The notes below the pieces were generated by a model. The model made no database searches, was not told the DNA's origin, and saw only the letters and a program-made list of their open reading frames with translations. Positions 43,205 through 51,729 of a stretch of 64,000 nucleotides of DNA are shown one piece after another (position 1 is the stretch's first letter; every line of letters begins with the position of its first letter). A program made the translations under genes and the position numbers. Origin of the DNA: Allobosea sp. TND4EK4. GTDB taxonomy: Bacteria; Pseudomonadota; Alphaproteobacteria; Rhizobiales; Beijerinckiaceae. The stretch is taken from NCBI RefSeq assembly GCF_900156025.1, contig NZ_FTMO01000003.1:1-64000 (forward strand), read 5' to 3'.

Positions 43205-44329
43205 ATGACACATCCCGCCAGCTCCGCCGATTCCGCCGCCGCGCTTTCCGTCTGGGTCGCGCTCGAAAGCCCGACCAGCCATGCCGCCGGGGTCAACGGC
43301 ATGATGGACCTCGTCGCCAAGGATGTCGCCGGCCTGCCGATCGCGGTCGAGCGCGTTCCGGGCCGCGACGGGCTGGGGGACATGGTGCTTCTGCGGGCCG
43401 GGCTCGACAACGGCCAGCCCGCCGTCGCGCTGATGTCGCATCTCGACACGGTGCATCCGGTGGGGACGAGTGCGCGCGACCTGCCGGTCCGCATCGAAGG
43501 CGACCGGCTCTACGGTCCGGGCGTCTGCGACATGAAGGGCGGCGCCTGGCTGGCGCTTCAGGCCTTCAAGGAGGTCGCCATGGCCGGCAGCGCCAAGCGC
43601 CCGCTGGCCTTCCTCTTCACGCCCGACGAGGAGATCGGCTCCCCGACGAGCCGGGGCCTGATCGAGGAGGTCGGGCGCGGTGCTGCCGCCGTTCTGATCA
43701 CCGAGCCGGCGCGGCAGGGCGGCAAGGTCGTCACAGCGCGCAAGGGCGTCGGCCGCTTCGAGGTGAAGCTGGAGGGCCGGCCTTCCCATGCCGGCACGCG
43801 CCACGCCGATGGCCGCAGCGCCATCCGCGAGGCCGCGCACCAGATCCTCGCGATCGAGGGCATGACCGACTACGCCCGCGGCATCACAACCAGCGTCGCC
43901 CTGATGGGCGGCGGCACGGCCGCCAACGTGATCCCGCAGCACGCCTGGTTCAGTGTCGATTGCCGCGTCACCACCCATGCCGACGGCGTGATGATGGAGA
44001 ACCGCATCCTCGGCCTCAAGGCGCATGATCCGGACGTGGCGATCCGCATCACCGGCGGGATGAACCGGCCGCCCTACGAGAAGTCGACCGCCGTCGCCGG
44101 CCTGTTCGAGACCGCCCGCGGCATCGCGGCGGGGATCGGCTTCGATCTGCAGGACGCCCCGATGACCGGCGGCGGCTCGGACGGAAATTTCACCGCGGCC
44201 CTCGGCGTCCCGACGCTGGACGGCCTCGGCATCGAGGGCGAGGGGGCGCATACCTTGCAGGAATATGCGCTGATCTCGTCGATCGCGCCGCGCCGGGCGC
44301 TGATCAAGGGGCTGCTGGAGACGATCTGA
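43205..44329 (+). CDS. M20-family zinc peptidase (glutamate carboxypeptidase-like)
   Basis: This 374-aa enzyme removes C-terminal glutamate or similar residues. Metal-binding motifs are SHLDTVHP (about 80), GPGVCDMKGG (about 110) and PDEEIGSPTSRG (about 143). The dimerisation-domain motif is GRPSHAGTRHADGRSA and the C-terminal His is in GIEGEGAHT. The start is ATG 43205; the long in-frame extension back to 43049 is GC-rich with no family match. It is the first backbone gene after the tRNA and convergent with accC, sharing a terminator hairpin. Confidence 0.88.
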   Translation: MTHPASSADSAAALSVWVALESPTSHAAGVNGMMDLVAKDVAGLPIAVERVPGRDGLGDMVLLRAGLDNGQPAVALMSHLDTVHPVGTSARDLPVRIEGDRLYGPGVCDMKGGAWLALQAFKEVAMAGSAKRPLAFLFTPDEEIGSPTSRGLIEEVGRGAAAVLITEPARQGGKVVTARKGVGRFEVKLEGRPSHAGTRHADGRSAIREAAHQILAIEGMTDYARGITTSVALMGGGTAANVIPQHAWFSVDCRVTTHADGVMMENRILGLKAHDPDVAIRITGGMNRPPYEKSTAVAGLFETARGIAAGIGFDLQDAPMTGGGSDGNFTAALGVPTLDGLGIEGEGAHTLQEYALISSIAPRRALIKGLLETI

Positions 44330-44472
44330 CGGCTTGCGCCCCGGCTGGTGGTGTTCCGAGAAGCCCACCGGCTCGCTGACGACCGCGGGAGCGTCCGGGA
44401 TACCGTTCCGAGCGCCGGCGACCAGGCGCCGGGCGCCGGGCCACAGACCGGACATCGAGGCCCATGAACGAA

Positions 44473-44497
44473 AAGCCCCTCGCGGTGCGAGGGGCTT
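44473..44497 (-). terminator. Intrinsic terminator for accBC
   Basis: Perfect 11-bp arms AAGCCCCTCGC (44473-44483) and GCGAGGGGCTT (44487-44497) enclose a 3-nt loop. On the minus strand the stem is followed by TTTTCG, so it ends transcription from accC. It may also help the convergent M20 gene. Confidence 0.85.
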
Positions 44498-44523
44498 CGT
44501 CGTTTCCGGTCCGGCGGAGGCTC

Positions 44524-45885
<1,362 letters not shown>

Positions 45886-45914
45886 CTTGAAGCCCTGCTC
45901 GGATCCGGCGGCGC

Positions 45915-46382
45915 TCACTCGATCACCAGCAGCGGCTCGCCATATTCGACCGGCTGCCCGTCTTCGATCATGATCGCAGTCACCTTGCCGGCGCGCGGGG
46001 CGACGATGTCGTTGAAGGTTTTCATCGCCTCGACGAGCAGCAGGCGCTCGCCCTGCTTCACCACGCTGCCGACCTCGACGAAGGCCTTGGCGTCGGGGGA
46101 AGGGCGACGATAGGCGGTGCCGACCATCGGCGAGGTCACCGCGCCGGGGTGGCCTGCGCCGGGCTTGGCGTCCGGAACGGCCGTCGCGGCAGGCGCAGCC
46201 GCGACCGGCGCGACGGCCGCGGCGGGCATTGCTGCCGGCACATGGACGGTGGTGGTCAGATTGCGGGCGACCCGGACGCGCAGATCGCCCTTCTGGACCT
46301 CGATCTCGGTGAGATCGGTCTGGGTCAGGAGCTGCGCGAGCTCGCGAACGAGTTCGGGATCGATCGGGCCTTTGGTCGCCAT
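45915..46382 (-). CDS. accB: Acetyl-CoA carboxylase biotin carboxyl carrier protein
   Basis: This 155-aa protein carries the biotin. The N-terminal helix ([23 protein letters not shown]) is followed by an Ala/Pro linker (about 48-75). The biotinyl domain has the target Lys121 in [10 protein letters not shown]; the usual EAMKM is EAMKT here, a variant seen in many Alphaproteobacteria. It is the first gene of accBC. No aroQ lies upstream, although aroQ-accB-accC is common in related genomes. Confidence 0.97.
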   Translation of the reverse strand: MATKGPIDPELVRELAQLLTQTDLTEIEVQKGDLRVRVARNLTTTVHVPAAMPAAAVAPVAAAPAATAVPDAKPGAGHPGAVTSPMVGTAYRRPSPDAKAFVEVGSVVKQGERLLLVEAMKTFNDIVAPRAGKVTAIMIEDGQPVEYGEPLLVIE

Positions 46383-46737
46383 GGCGGTATCACCGTGTTC
46401 TTCGCATGGGCGCCGGACGCGTGCGGGACGGTCCGTCGTCTCTGGTTCAGGCGGCCTTCGCCGCGAAGGGGTCCGACAGGCGCGTGTCGACGTGCCGGGC
46501 CGGACGCCGCAGCCGGCCCATCGCCCCCGTGCGCAGGCACGGGAAGGGCCGGTTGGAGGCTGATCCGGTGGGAACGGGACGGGCGGCCATGAAGGATGTC
46601 GATTCCAAGGCCGCGCGCGGCGGCGGAGCCGCCCTCATAAACGCTGCGGGCCGGCAGGGGAAGCCTCAAGGCTCGCCCGCGCCGGCCCGCGTGATCGGAG
46701 GTGTGCTCTGCCCGGCTCGCTCAGCCGGAGCACTCGG
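46383..46737 (-). other. Upstream region of accB, no gene supported
   Basis: These 355 bp lie between the DsbA-family gene and accB on the minus strand. The promoter and leader of accBC should be here. Reading frames present (for example 46325-46669) show no family and low-complexity composition. Confidence 0.5.
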
Positions 46738-47553
46738 TCAACCGGCGCAGTCGGTCTTGCCGCACTTGCGCACCGACTCGATCTTCTGCTTCAGCGCAGC
46801 CTCTCCGACCGCGCCGAAGACGATCTCGTCGCCGATGATGAAGGCTGGCGTGCCCGTCAGGCCGAGACGATCGCCGAGCGCCACCGTGTCCTCGATCGAG
46901 GCCTTGGTGGCGGCCGCATCCATCTCCTTGCGGGCGCGCTCGACATCGGCGCCGGATTCCTTGGCGATCTCGAGCGCCTTCGCGCCGTTGACGCGGCCCT
47001 TGGCGCTCATCAGCTTGTTGTGGAAGTCGAAATATTTCTGGCCCTGGAGCTGGTTCTTGACCGCGATGGCGACGCGGCTCGCCTCGACGGAATCAGGGCC
47101 CAGGATCGGGAAGTCCTTCAGAACCACCTTGAGCTTGGGATCGGCCTTGGTCAGCGCCGTGACGTCCTGCATCGCCCTTTTGCAGAAGCCGCAGTTGTAA
47201 TCCATGAACTCGACCAGGGTGACGTCGCCATCGGGATTTCCGATCACGATCGAGGTCGCCGGATTGGTGATCCGCGCCTTTTCGGAGGCGACGGCCCCGC
47301 GCTGCGCCTCCGCCTGCGCGACGGTGTTGCGGCGCTCCAGCTCGACGAGCGCATCCTGGATGATCTCGGGGTTCTTGAGAATCGTCTCGCGGACGAGATC
47401 CGTCACTGCCTTGCGCTGCTCGGGCGTGAGCGGCGCCTGGCCCTGTGCCAGGGCGGGAGCGGCGGCGAGGCTTGCGCCGAGCCAGAGGCCGAGCGCGAGG
47501 CCTGCCGCCTTGAGCGCGCCGCGGACCGGACCGGACGGGATCGGGAAAGCCAT
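46738..47553 (-). CDS. DsbA-family thiol-disulfide oxidoreductase
   Basis: This 271-aa periplasmic protein has a signal peptide (LGLWLGASLAAAPALAQG), a helical N-terminal extension (LTPEQRKAVTDLVRETIL) and a thioredoxin-like domain. The active site is CGFC in MDYNCGFCKRA and the cis-Pro loop is in LTGTPAFIIGD. This arrangement is like Com1/BdbD-type DsbA proteins. It would introduce or isomerise disulfides in envelope proteins. ATG 47553 has a good AAAGGACAG upstream and is preferred over 47568. Confidence 0.9.
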   Translation of the reverse strand: MAFPIPSGPVRGALKAAGLALGLWLGASLAAAPALAQGQAPLTPEQRKAVTDLVRETILKNPEIIQDALVELERRNTVAQAEAQRGAVASEKARITNPATSIVIGNPDGDVTLVEFMDYNCGFCKRAMQDVTALTKADPKLKVVLKDFPILGPDSVEASRVAIAVKNQLQGQKYFDFHNKLMSAKGRVNGAKALEIAKESGADVERARKEMDAAATKASIEDTVALGDRLGLTGTPAFIIGDEIVFGAVGEAALKQKIESVRKCGKTDCAG

Positions 47554-47732
47554 TCTCTGTCCTTTCATGACCGGGCGGCGTCGGCCACAGTCCCGGTGAA
47601 ACGAGGTTGTCCGCTTTTGAGCGCTTGCGGGGAGGGCGTCAAATCACGGCTTAGCCAGCGGCGCCGCGCCGGTGCTTGCCGGAAGCAGGCAGCTCAGCTA
47701 CGCCGTGGGGCCTTCCAGAAGCGGACGAGACG

Positions 47733-48932
47733 ATGACAGGACCAGCCTTCTCCGTGGTTCCGGCGCCCGTGGCTCCGGCGCTGGCGGAACGCGCCGGGCG
47801 CGTCGCGCCGTTCATCGTGATGGACGTGATGAACCAGGCGGCCGCGATCGAGCGCAAGGGCGGCTCCGTCGTGCATATGGAGGTCGGCCAGCCCTCAGCC
47901 CCGACCCCGCTCTCGATCCGTGAGGCGGTCTCGCGTGCGCTGGAGCATGGGCGGATCGGATACACGCAGGCGCTCGGCACAGATTCGCTCAGGGCCCGCA
48001 TCGCCCGCCACTATGCCGAGGCCTATGGCGTCGATGTGGAGGCCGAGCGCGTGGTGGTGACGACCGGGTCCTCCGGCGGCTTCCTTCTCGCCTTCCTGGC
48101 CTGCTTCCAACCCGGCGCGCGCGTCGCCATCACGGCGCCCGGCTACCCGGCCTATCGCAACATCCTGATCGCGCTGGGGCTGGAGCCGGTGGCGATCCCG
48201 GTCGGCCCCGAGACGCGCTTCGCGCTGACGCCGGAGCTGATCCAAAAGGCGCACGCGCAAGCGCCGCTGGCTGGTGTGCTGACCATGAGCCCCGGCAATC
48301 CGACGGGCGTGGTGATGACGCCCGAGGCGATCGCCGATGTCGCCGCCTGCTGCCGTCGGCTGGGGCTTTGGTACATCTCGGACGAGATTTATCACGGCCT
48401 GACCTACGAGGCGCCGGCGACCACCGCCCTGTCGGCCGATCCGGATGCTATCGTGGTCAACTCCTTCTCGAAATACTACTGCATGACCGGCTGGCGCGTG
48501 GGCTGGCTGGTCGTGCCGCAGCGCCTGGTGCGGACGATCGAGCGGCTCCAGCAGAATCTCTCGATCTCGGTGCCCTATCTCAGCCAGGTTGCCGGCGAGG
48601 CAGCCTTCGAGGCCACTGCCGAATGCGAGGCGATCAAGGCGGGCTACGCGCAGAATCGCGCCTTCCTGCTGGAGGCCCTGCCGCAGATCGGGCTCGGCGA
48701 CTTCCTGCCGGTGGACGGCGCGTTCTACATCTATCTGGACATCGGCCGGTATTCGAACGATTCCATGAGCTTCTGCCGGAATGTTCTCGAAGGAACCGGC
48801 GTCGCGATCACGCCCGGGCTGGATTTCGACGAGGCGCGGGGCGCCCGCACGGTCCGGCTCTCCTTCGCCGGCTCGCTCGGCGAATGCGAAGAGGCGGTCT
48901 CGCGCCTTGGAAGCTGGCTGAAGCGTCGCTGA
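47733..48932 (+). CDS. Class I/II PLP-dependent aminotransferase
   Basis: This 399-aa enzyme belongs to the aspartate-aminotransferase superfamily. Motifs include TGSSGGFLLAF (phosphate-binding, about 111), SPGNPTGVV (about 186), ISDEIYHGLTY (about 215) and the PLP Lys247 in NSFSKYYCMTGWR. A C-terminal Arg in ARTVRLSFA binds the substrate carboxylate. The start is ATG 47733. It diverges from the DsbA gene. The preferred amino acid cannot be read from sequence. Confidence 0.93.
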   Translation: MTGPAFSVVPAPVAPALAERAGRVAPFIVMDVMNQAAAIERKGGSVVHMEVGQPSAPTPLSIREAVSRALEHGRIGYTQALGTDSLRARIARHYAEAYGVDVEAERVVVTTGSSGGFLLAFLACFQPGARVAITAPGYPAYRNILIALGLEPVAIPVGPETRFALTPELIQKAHAQAPLAGVLTMSPGNPTGVVMTPEAIADVAACCRRLGLWYISDEIYHGLTYEAPATTALSADPDAIVVNSFSKYYCMTGWRVGWLVVPQRLVRTIERLQQNLSISVPYLSQVAGEAAFEATAECEAIKAGYAQNRAFLLEALPQIGLGDFLPVDGAFYIYLDIGRYSNDSMSFCRNVLEGTGVAITPGLDFDEARGARTVRLSFAGSLGECEEAVSRLGSWLKRR

Positions 48933-48972
48933 GCGCTTGCCACCACGCGATGATCCGCAACATGCTGCTTTT

Positions 48973-49000
48973 CCCCGGCCGCGACTTTGGCCGGCCGGGG
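48973..49000 (+). terminator. GC-rich hairpin after the aminotransferase gene
   Basis: Arms CCCCGGCC (48973-48980) and GGCCGGGG (48993-49000) enclose a 12-nt loop, 41 bp after the stop. There is no T tract downstream, so termination would be weak or Rho-assisted. Confidence 0.4.
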
Positions 49001-49037
49001 TAGGGCCTGTTCAGGCTGACGGCTGGGGGGCTGGGAC

Positions 49038-51338
49038 ATGAGTCGGCTTTTGGGAATGCGTGCGGCTTTGTTTTCGGCGGTCTGCGCCGTCGGCCTCTTC
49101 GGCGTCGTGGTCACTGCCCGGGCCGAGCCGCCCGTCGTGCTCACCCTGCGCGGCGACGAATCGGCCGCGACCATCGCGAAGCTCGTCAACGCGCTTTCGG
49201 CCGAGGGGCGGCAGGTCGAGATCAAACTGTCCGATTCCGCGAACCAGGTCGCGCCCCAGCCTTCAGCCGGCCCGGCGACTGCAGGGACCAGCTCTGCCGC
49301 CCCCGCCGGCGCGAAGACGCCGCAGCCGGCCTCGTCCCCGGCGGCTGCGATGCCCAAGGTCGACGACATGCTGCCGGCCCAGATCGACGCGCTGATCGAC
49401 CATGTCATCGACGGCGTGGACTATGGCAACCGGGCGATTCCCGAGATCGCCAGCCTGCCGCGCGACTGGGCGGCCGCCTGGGAGAGAAACCAGAACGGCC
49501 GGGATCGCCTTTCGGCCGGCTGGCGGATCGTGCTGACCCTTGCGCTCGCCGTGGCAATCGGCCTGGCGGCGCGTCTGGCCTGCGCGCGCTGGTTCGCCCG
49601 CAAGCGCCGGCCGAAAGGCGAGGCCTTTACCCCGCGACTGATCGCTGCGACCTTCGGGCTGGCCGAGGATGTGCTGACCATCGCGCTCATGCTGCTGGTC
49701 GTGCGGGTCGCGCGCAACGCCTGGCTGCCGCACAGCGATTTCGCCGCCACGGCCCTGACGGTCGCCACCAACGGCGCGGCGATCGGCGCCTTCTATATCG
49801 CGGTCGGCCGGTTCCTGCTGGCACCCGGCCGGCCGGAGCGGCGCCTGATGCCGCTGCCGCGTGCGGACCGCCATTTCCGCCTGTTCGTGCTGTATTCGAT
49901 CGCCGCGCCGATCGTCGTCGTCAGCATCCTGTTGTCGCATCATGTCTCGCAAGGCCCGCTGCCAGTGGCCGGCCTCATTGCCGTGACGGGATTCGGCATG
50001 GCGCTGTTCAAGCTCTGGTGGTTCCACGACATGCGTCATGACCTGGCGGCGCTGATCCTGTCGGGGGCGGAAAGGCCTGGCCTGCTGCGCCGGGCCGCGG
50101 CGGCCGGGCTCGCGATCTTCTACATGGCCGCGACGGTCGTGCTCTGGGCGGTGGAGGCCGGCGCGGCGATGATGGCCAATGGCGGTCGCTGGACCCAGGC
50201 TGCCGCCTTGACCGAGACCGGGCTCGTGATCCTCCCGATCCTGGCGGTCGGCGTCTCCAGTCTGCTGCGCTGCCGGGCGACGCACCGGGTCATCATCGGC
50301 CATGCCACGCCGCTGTCGCAGGCCGCCGCTGCGGCCGCGGGAGCCGGCGCCGTCGGTCTGGTCTGGGCCGGAGGTTTCTTCATGCTGGCGCGCCTCTGGG
50401 CCGGGCTGCTGCTCGGGGTGAGCTCCGAGCAGTTCGTCGCCTTTTCCCGGCAGGTCGGCGGGGTCGCCCTGCTGGCCTTCGCCGGCTGGGTCCTGCTCGT
50501 TTTCCTGCGGTCCTTCTTCGATTCCTATGCGCCCCGCCACTACGCGACCGGCCCTGGCGACGAGGATGCGGTGCCGGACGATCTGGTGCCGAGCCGTCTC
50601 GCCACGGTTCTGCCGGTGCTGCGCGGCGTCGTGCTGGCCGCGGTGGTGGGGCTGACGATCCTCGTGGTGCTCGCGCGCCTCGGCGTCGACATAGGGCCAT
50701 TGCTGGCCGGTTTCGGCATCGTCGGGCTCGCCTTCTCCTTCGGTTCGCAGACGCTGGTGCGTGACATCGTCTCGGGCGTGTTCTTCATGATCGAGGACGC
50801 GTTCCGCGTCGGCGAGTACGTCGATACCGGCCGGCTCAAGGGGACGGTCGAGAAAATCTCGCTGCGCTCGATGCAGCTTCGCCATCAGAGCGGGCAGATC
50901 CACACCGTGCCATTCGGCCAGATCAGCTCGCTCACCAATGCCAGCCGCGACTGGGCGACGATCAAGTTCAACGTCCGGCTCGACCATTCGGCCGATCTCG
51001 AGCAGGCCCGCAAGGTCATCAAGAAGACCGGACTTGCCCTGCTGGAGGACCCGGAATTCGGGCCGCATTTCATCGCGCCGCTGAAGATGCAGGGCGTCGC
51101 CGACATCACCGACAGCGCCGTCGTCGTCCGGCTGAAATTCACCGGCAAGCCGAACCAGGCCTCGTCCCTGCAGCGCGAGGCGCTGAAGCGCGTCTATCGC
51201 GCGCTGAACGAGGCCTGCGTGCCCTTCGCCTCCAATGCGGTGACGGTGCGGGGTGCCGACGGCACGCTGCAGAACCAGGCGGCCGCGGCGATCACGACGG
51301 TTCCGCCGCCGACCCCTCTGGCGCCCGCCGCGGCTTGA
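49038..51338 (+). CDS. Mechanosensitive channel of the MscS family, large form
   Basis: This 766-aa inner-membrane protein has a signal-like N-terminus (ALFSAVCAVGLFGVVVTARA), a periplasmic segment rich in Ala/Pro, then about eight to ten hydrophobic helices between residues 160 and 540. The MscS core follows: pore helix LLAGFGIVGLAFSFGSQTLV, then DIVSGVFFMIEDAFRVGEYV and the beta domain (GTVEKISLRSMQLRHQSGQIHTVPFG, split here). It should open under membrane tension and release solutes. It resembles the larger YbdG/MscM-like channels of rhizobia. Confidence 0.9.
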   Translation: MSRLLGMRAALFSAVCAVGLFGVVVTARAEPPVVLTLRGDESAATIAKLVNALSAEGRQVEIKLSDSANQVAPQPSAGPATAGTSSAAPAGAKTPQPASSPAAAMPKVDDMLPAQIDALIDHVIDGVDYGNRAIPEIASLPRDWAAAWERNQNGRDRLSAGWRIVLTLALAVAIGLAARLACARWFARKRRPKGEAFTPRLIAATFGLAEDVLTIALMLLVVRVARNAWLPHSDFAATALTVATNGAAIGAFYIAVGRFLLAPGRPERRLMPLPRADRHFRLFVLYSIAAPIVVVSILLSHHVSQGPLPVAGLIAVTGFGMALFKLWWFHDMRHDLAALILSGAERPGLLRRAAAAGLAIFYMAATVVLWAVEAGAAMMANGGRWTQAAALTETGLVILPILAVGVSSLLRCRATHRVIIGHATPLSQAAAAAAGAGAVGLVWAGGFFMLARLWAGLLLGVSSEQFVAFSRQVGGVALLAFAGWVLLVFLRSFFDSYAPRHYATGPGDEDAVPDDLVPSRLATVLPVLRGVVLAAVVGLTILVVLARLGVDIGPLLAGFGIVGLAFSFGSQTLVRDIVSGVFFMIEDAFRVGEYVDTGRLKGTVEKISLRSMQLRHQSGQIHTVPFGQISSLTNASRDWATIKFNVRLDHSADLEQARKVIKKTGLALLEDPEFGPHFIAPLKMQGVADITDSAVVVRLKFTGKPNQASSLQREALKRVYRALNEACVPFASNAVTVRGADGTLQNQAAAAITTVPPPTPLAPAAA

Positions 51339-51486
51339 GCCCGGCGCTGCGTCGCCGGTTGAGCGAACAGCGCTTCTCGAGCGATCACTGGCGGCAGGTC
51401 GGCCCGGCAGCACCTGCGACAGGTGTTGCACTTCGTCTGTGAACTCAGGGAAGGATCCATCGAAGGGGGCTGGAGCTCTACGATGG

Positions 51487-51525
51487 ACCCCGGACCCGCG
51501 CGGCTTCGCCGCTTGTCCGGGATGA
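51487..51525. repeat. REP-like palindrome, second copy
   Basis: ACCCCGGA near 51487 and TCCGGGATGAC at 51515-51525 form imperfect arms around a CG-rich loop (GCGGCTTCGCCGC). The right arm is identical to that of the palindrome at 16230-16269. Confidence 0.6.
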
Positions 51526-51677
51526 CGGCGTGGGTCTGTCTGAACTCAGCACGCGCTGAACGGTGGCCCGGATCGACAGCTTGCAAGCGAAGCGCGCAGG
51601 CGCGCCGGCTTCTGCCGCGGGCAGGGGCGGGCGCACCAACCTCGCAGGCGTGCTGCCCTCGGAGGCGCCCACGAAAA

Positions 51678-51701
51678 AGCCCGCTGCGAAGGCAGCGGGC
51701 T
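51678..51701 (-). terminator. Intrinsic terminator of rne
   Basis: Arms AGCCCGCTGC (51678-51687) and GCAGCGGGCT (51692-51701) enclose a 4-nt loop. On the minus strand the stem is followed by TTTTTCG. It lies 29 bp after the rne stop. Confidence 0.92.
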
Positions 51702-51729
51702 CATCTTGTCCAGCGCGTGAGCCTTGGGC

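Larger units (their letters stand above)
51339..51729 (+). other. Intergenic stretch with REP-like palindrome and rne terminator
   Basis: These 391 bp separate the convergent MscS and rne genes. They contain a degenerate palindromic repeat (51487-51525) and the rne terminator (51678-51701). No gene is supported. Confidence 0.6.

Noticed and set aside
49263-51431. 722-codon minus-strand frame opposite the MscS gene
   Set aside because: Low-complexity Arg/His/Gln-rich translation typical of an antisense shadow.
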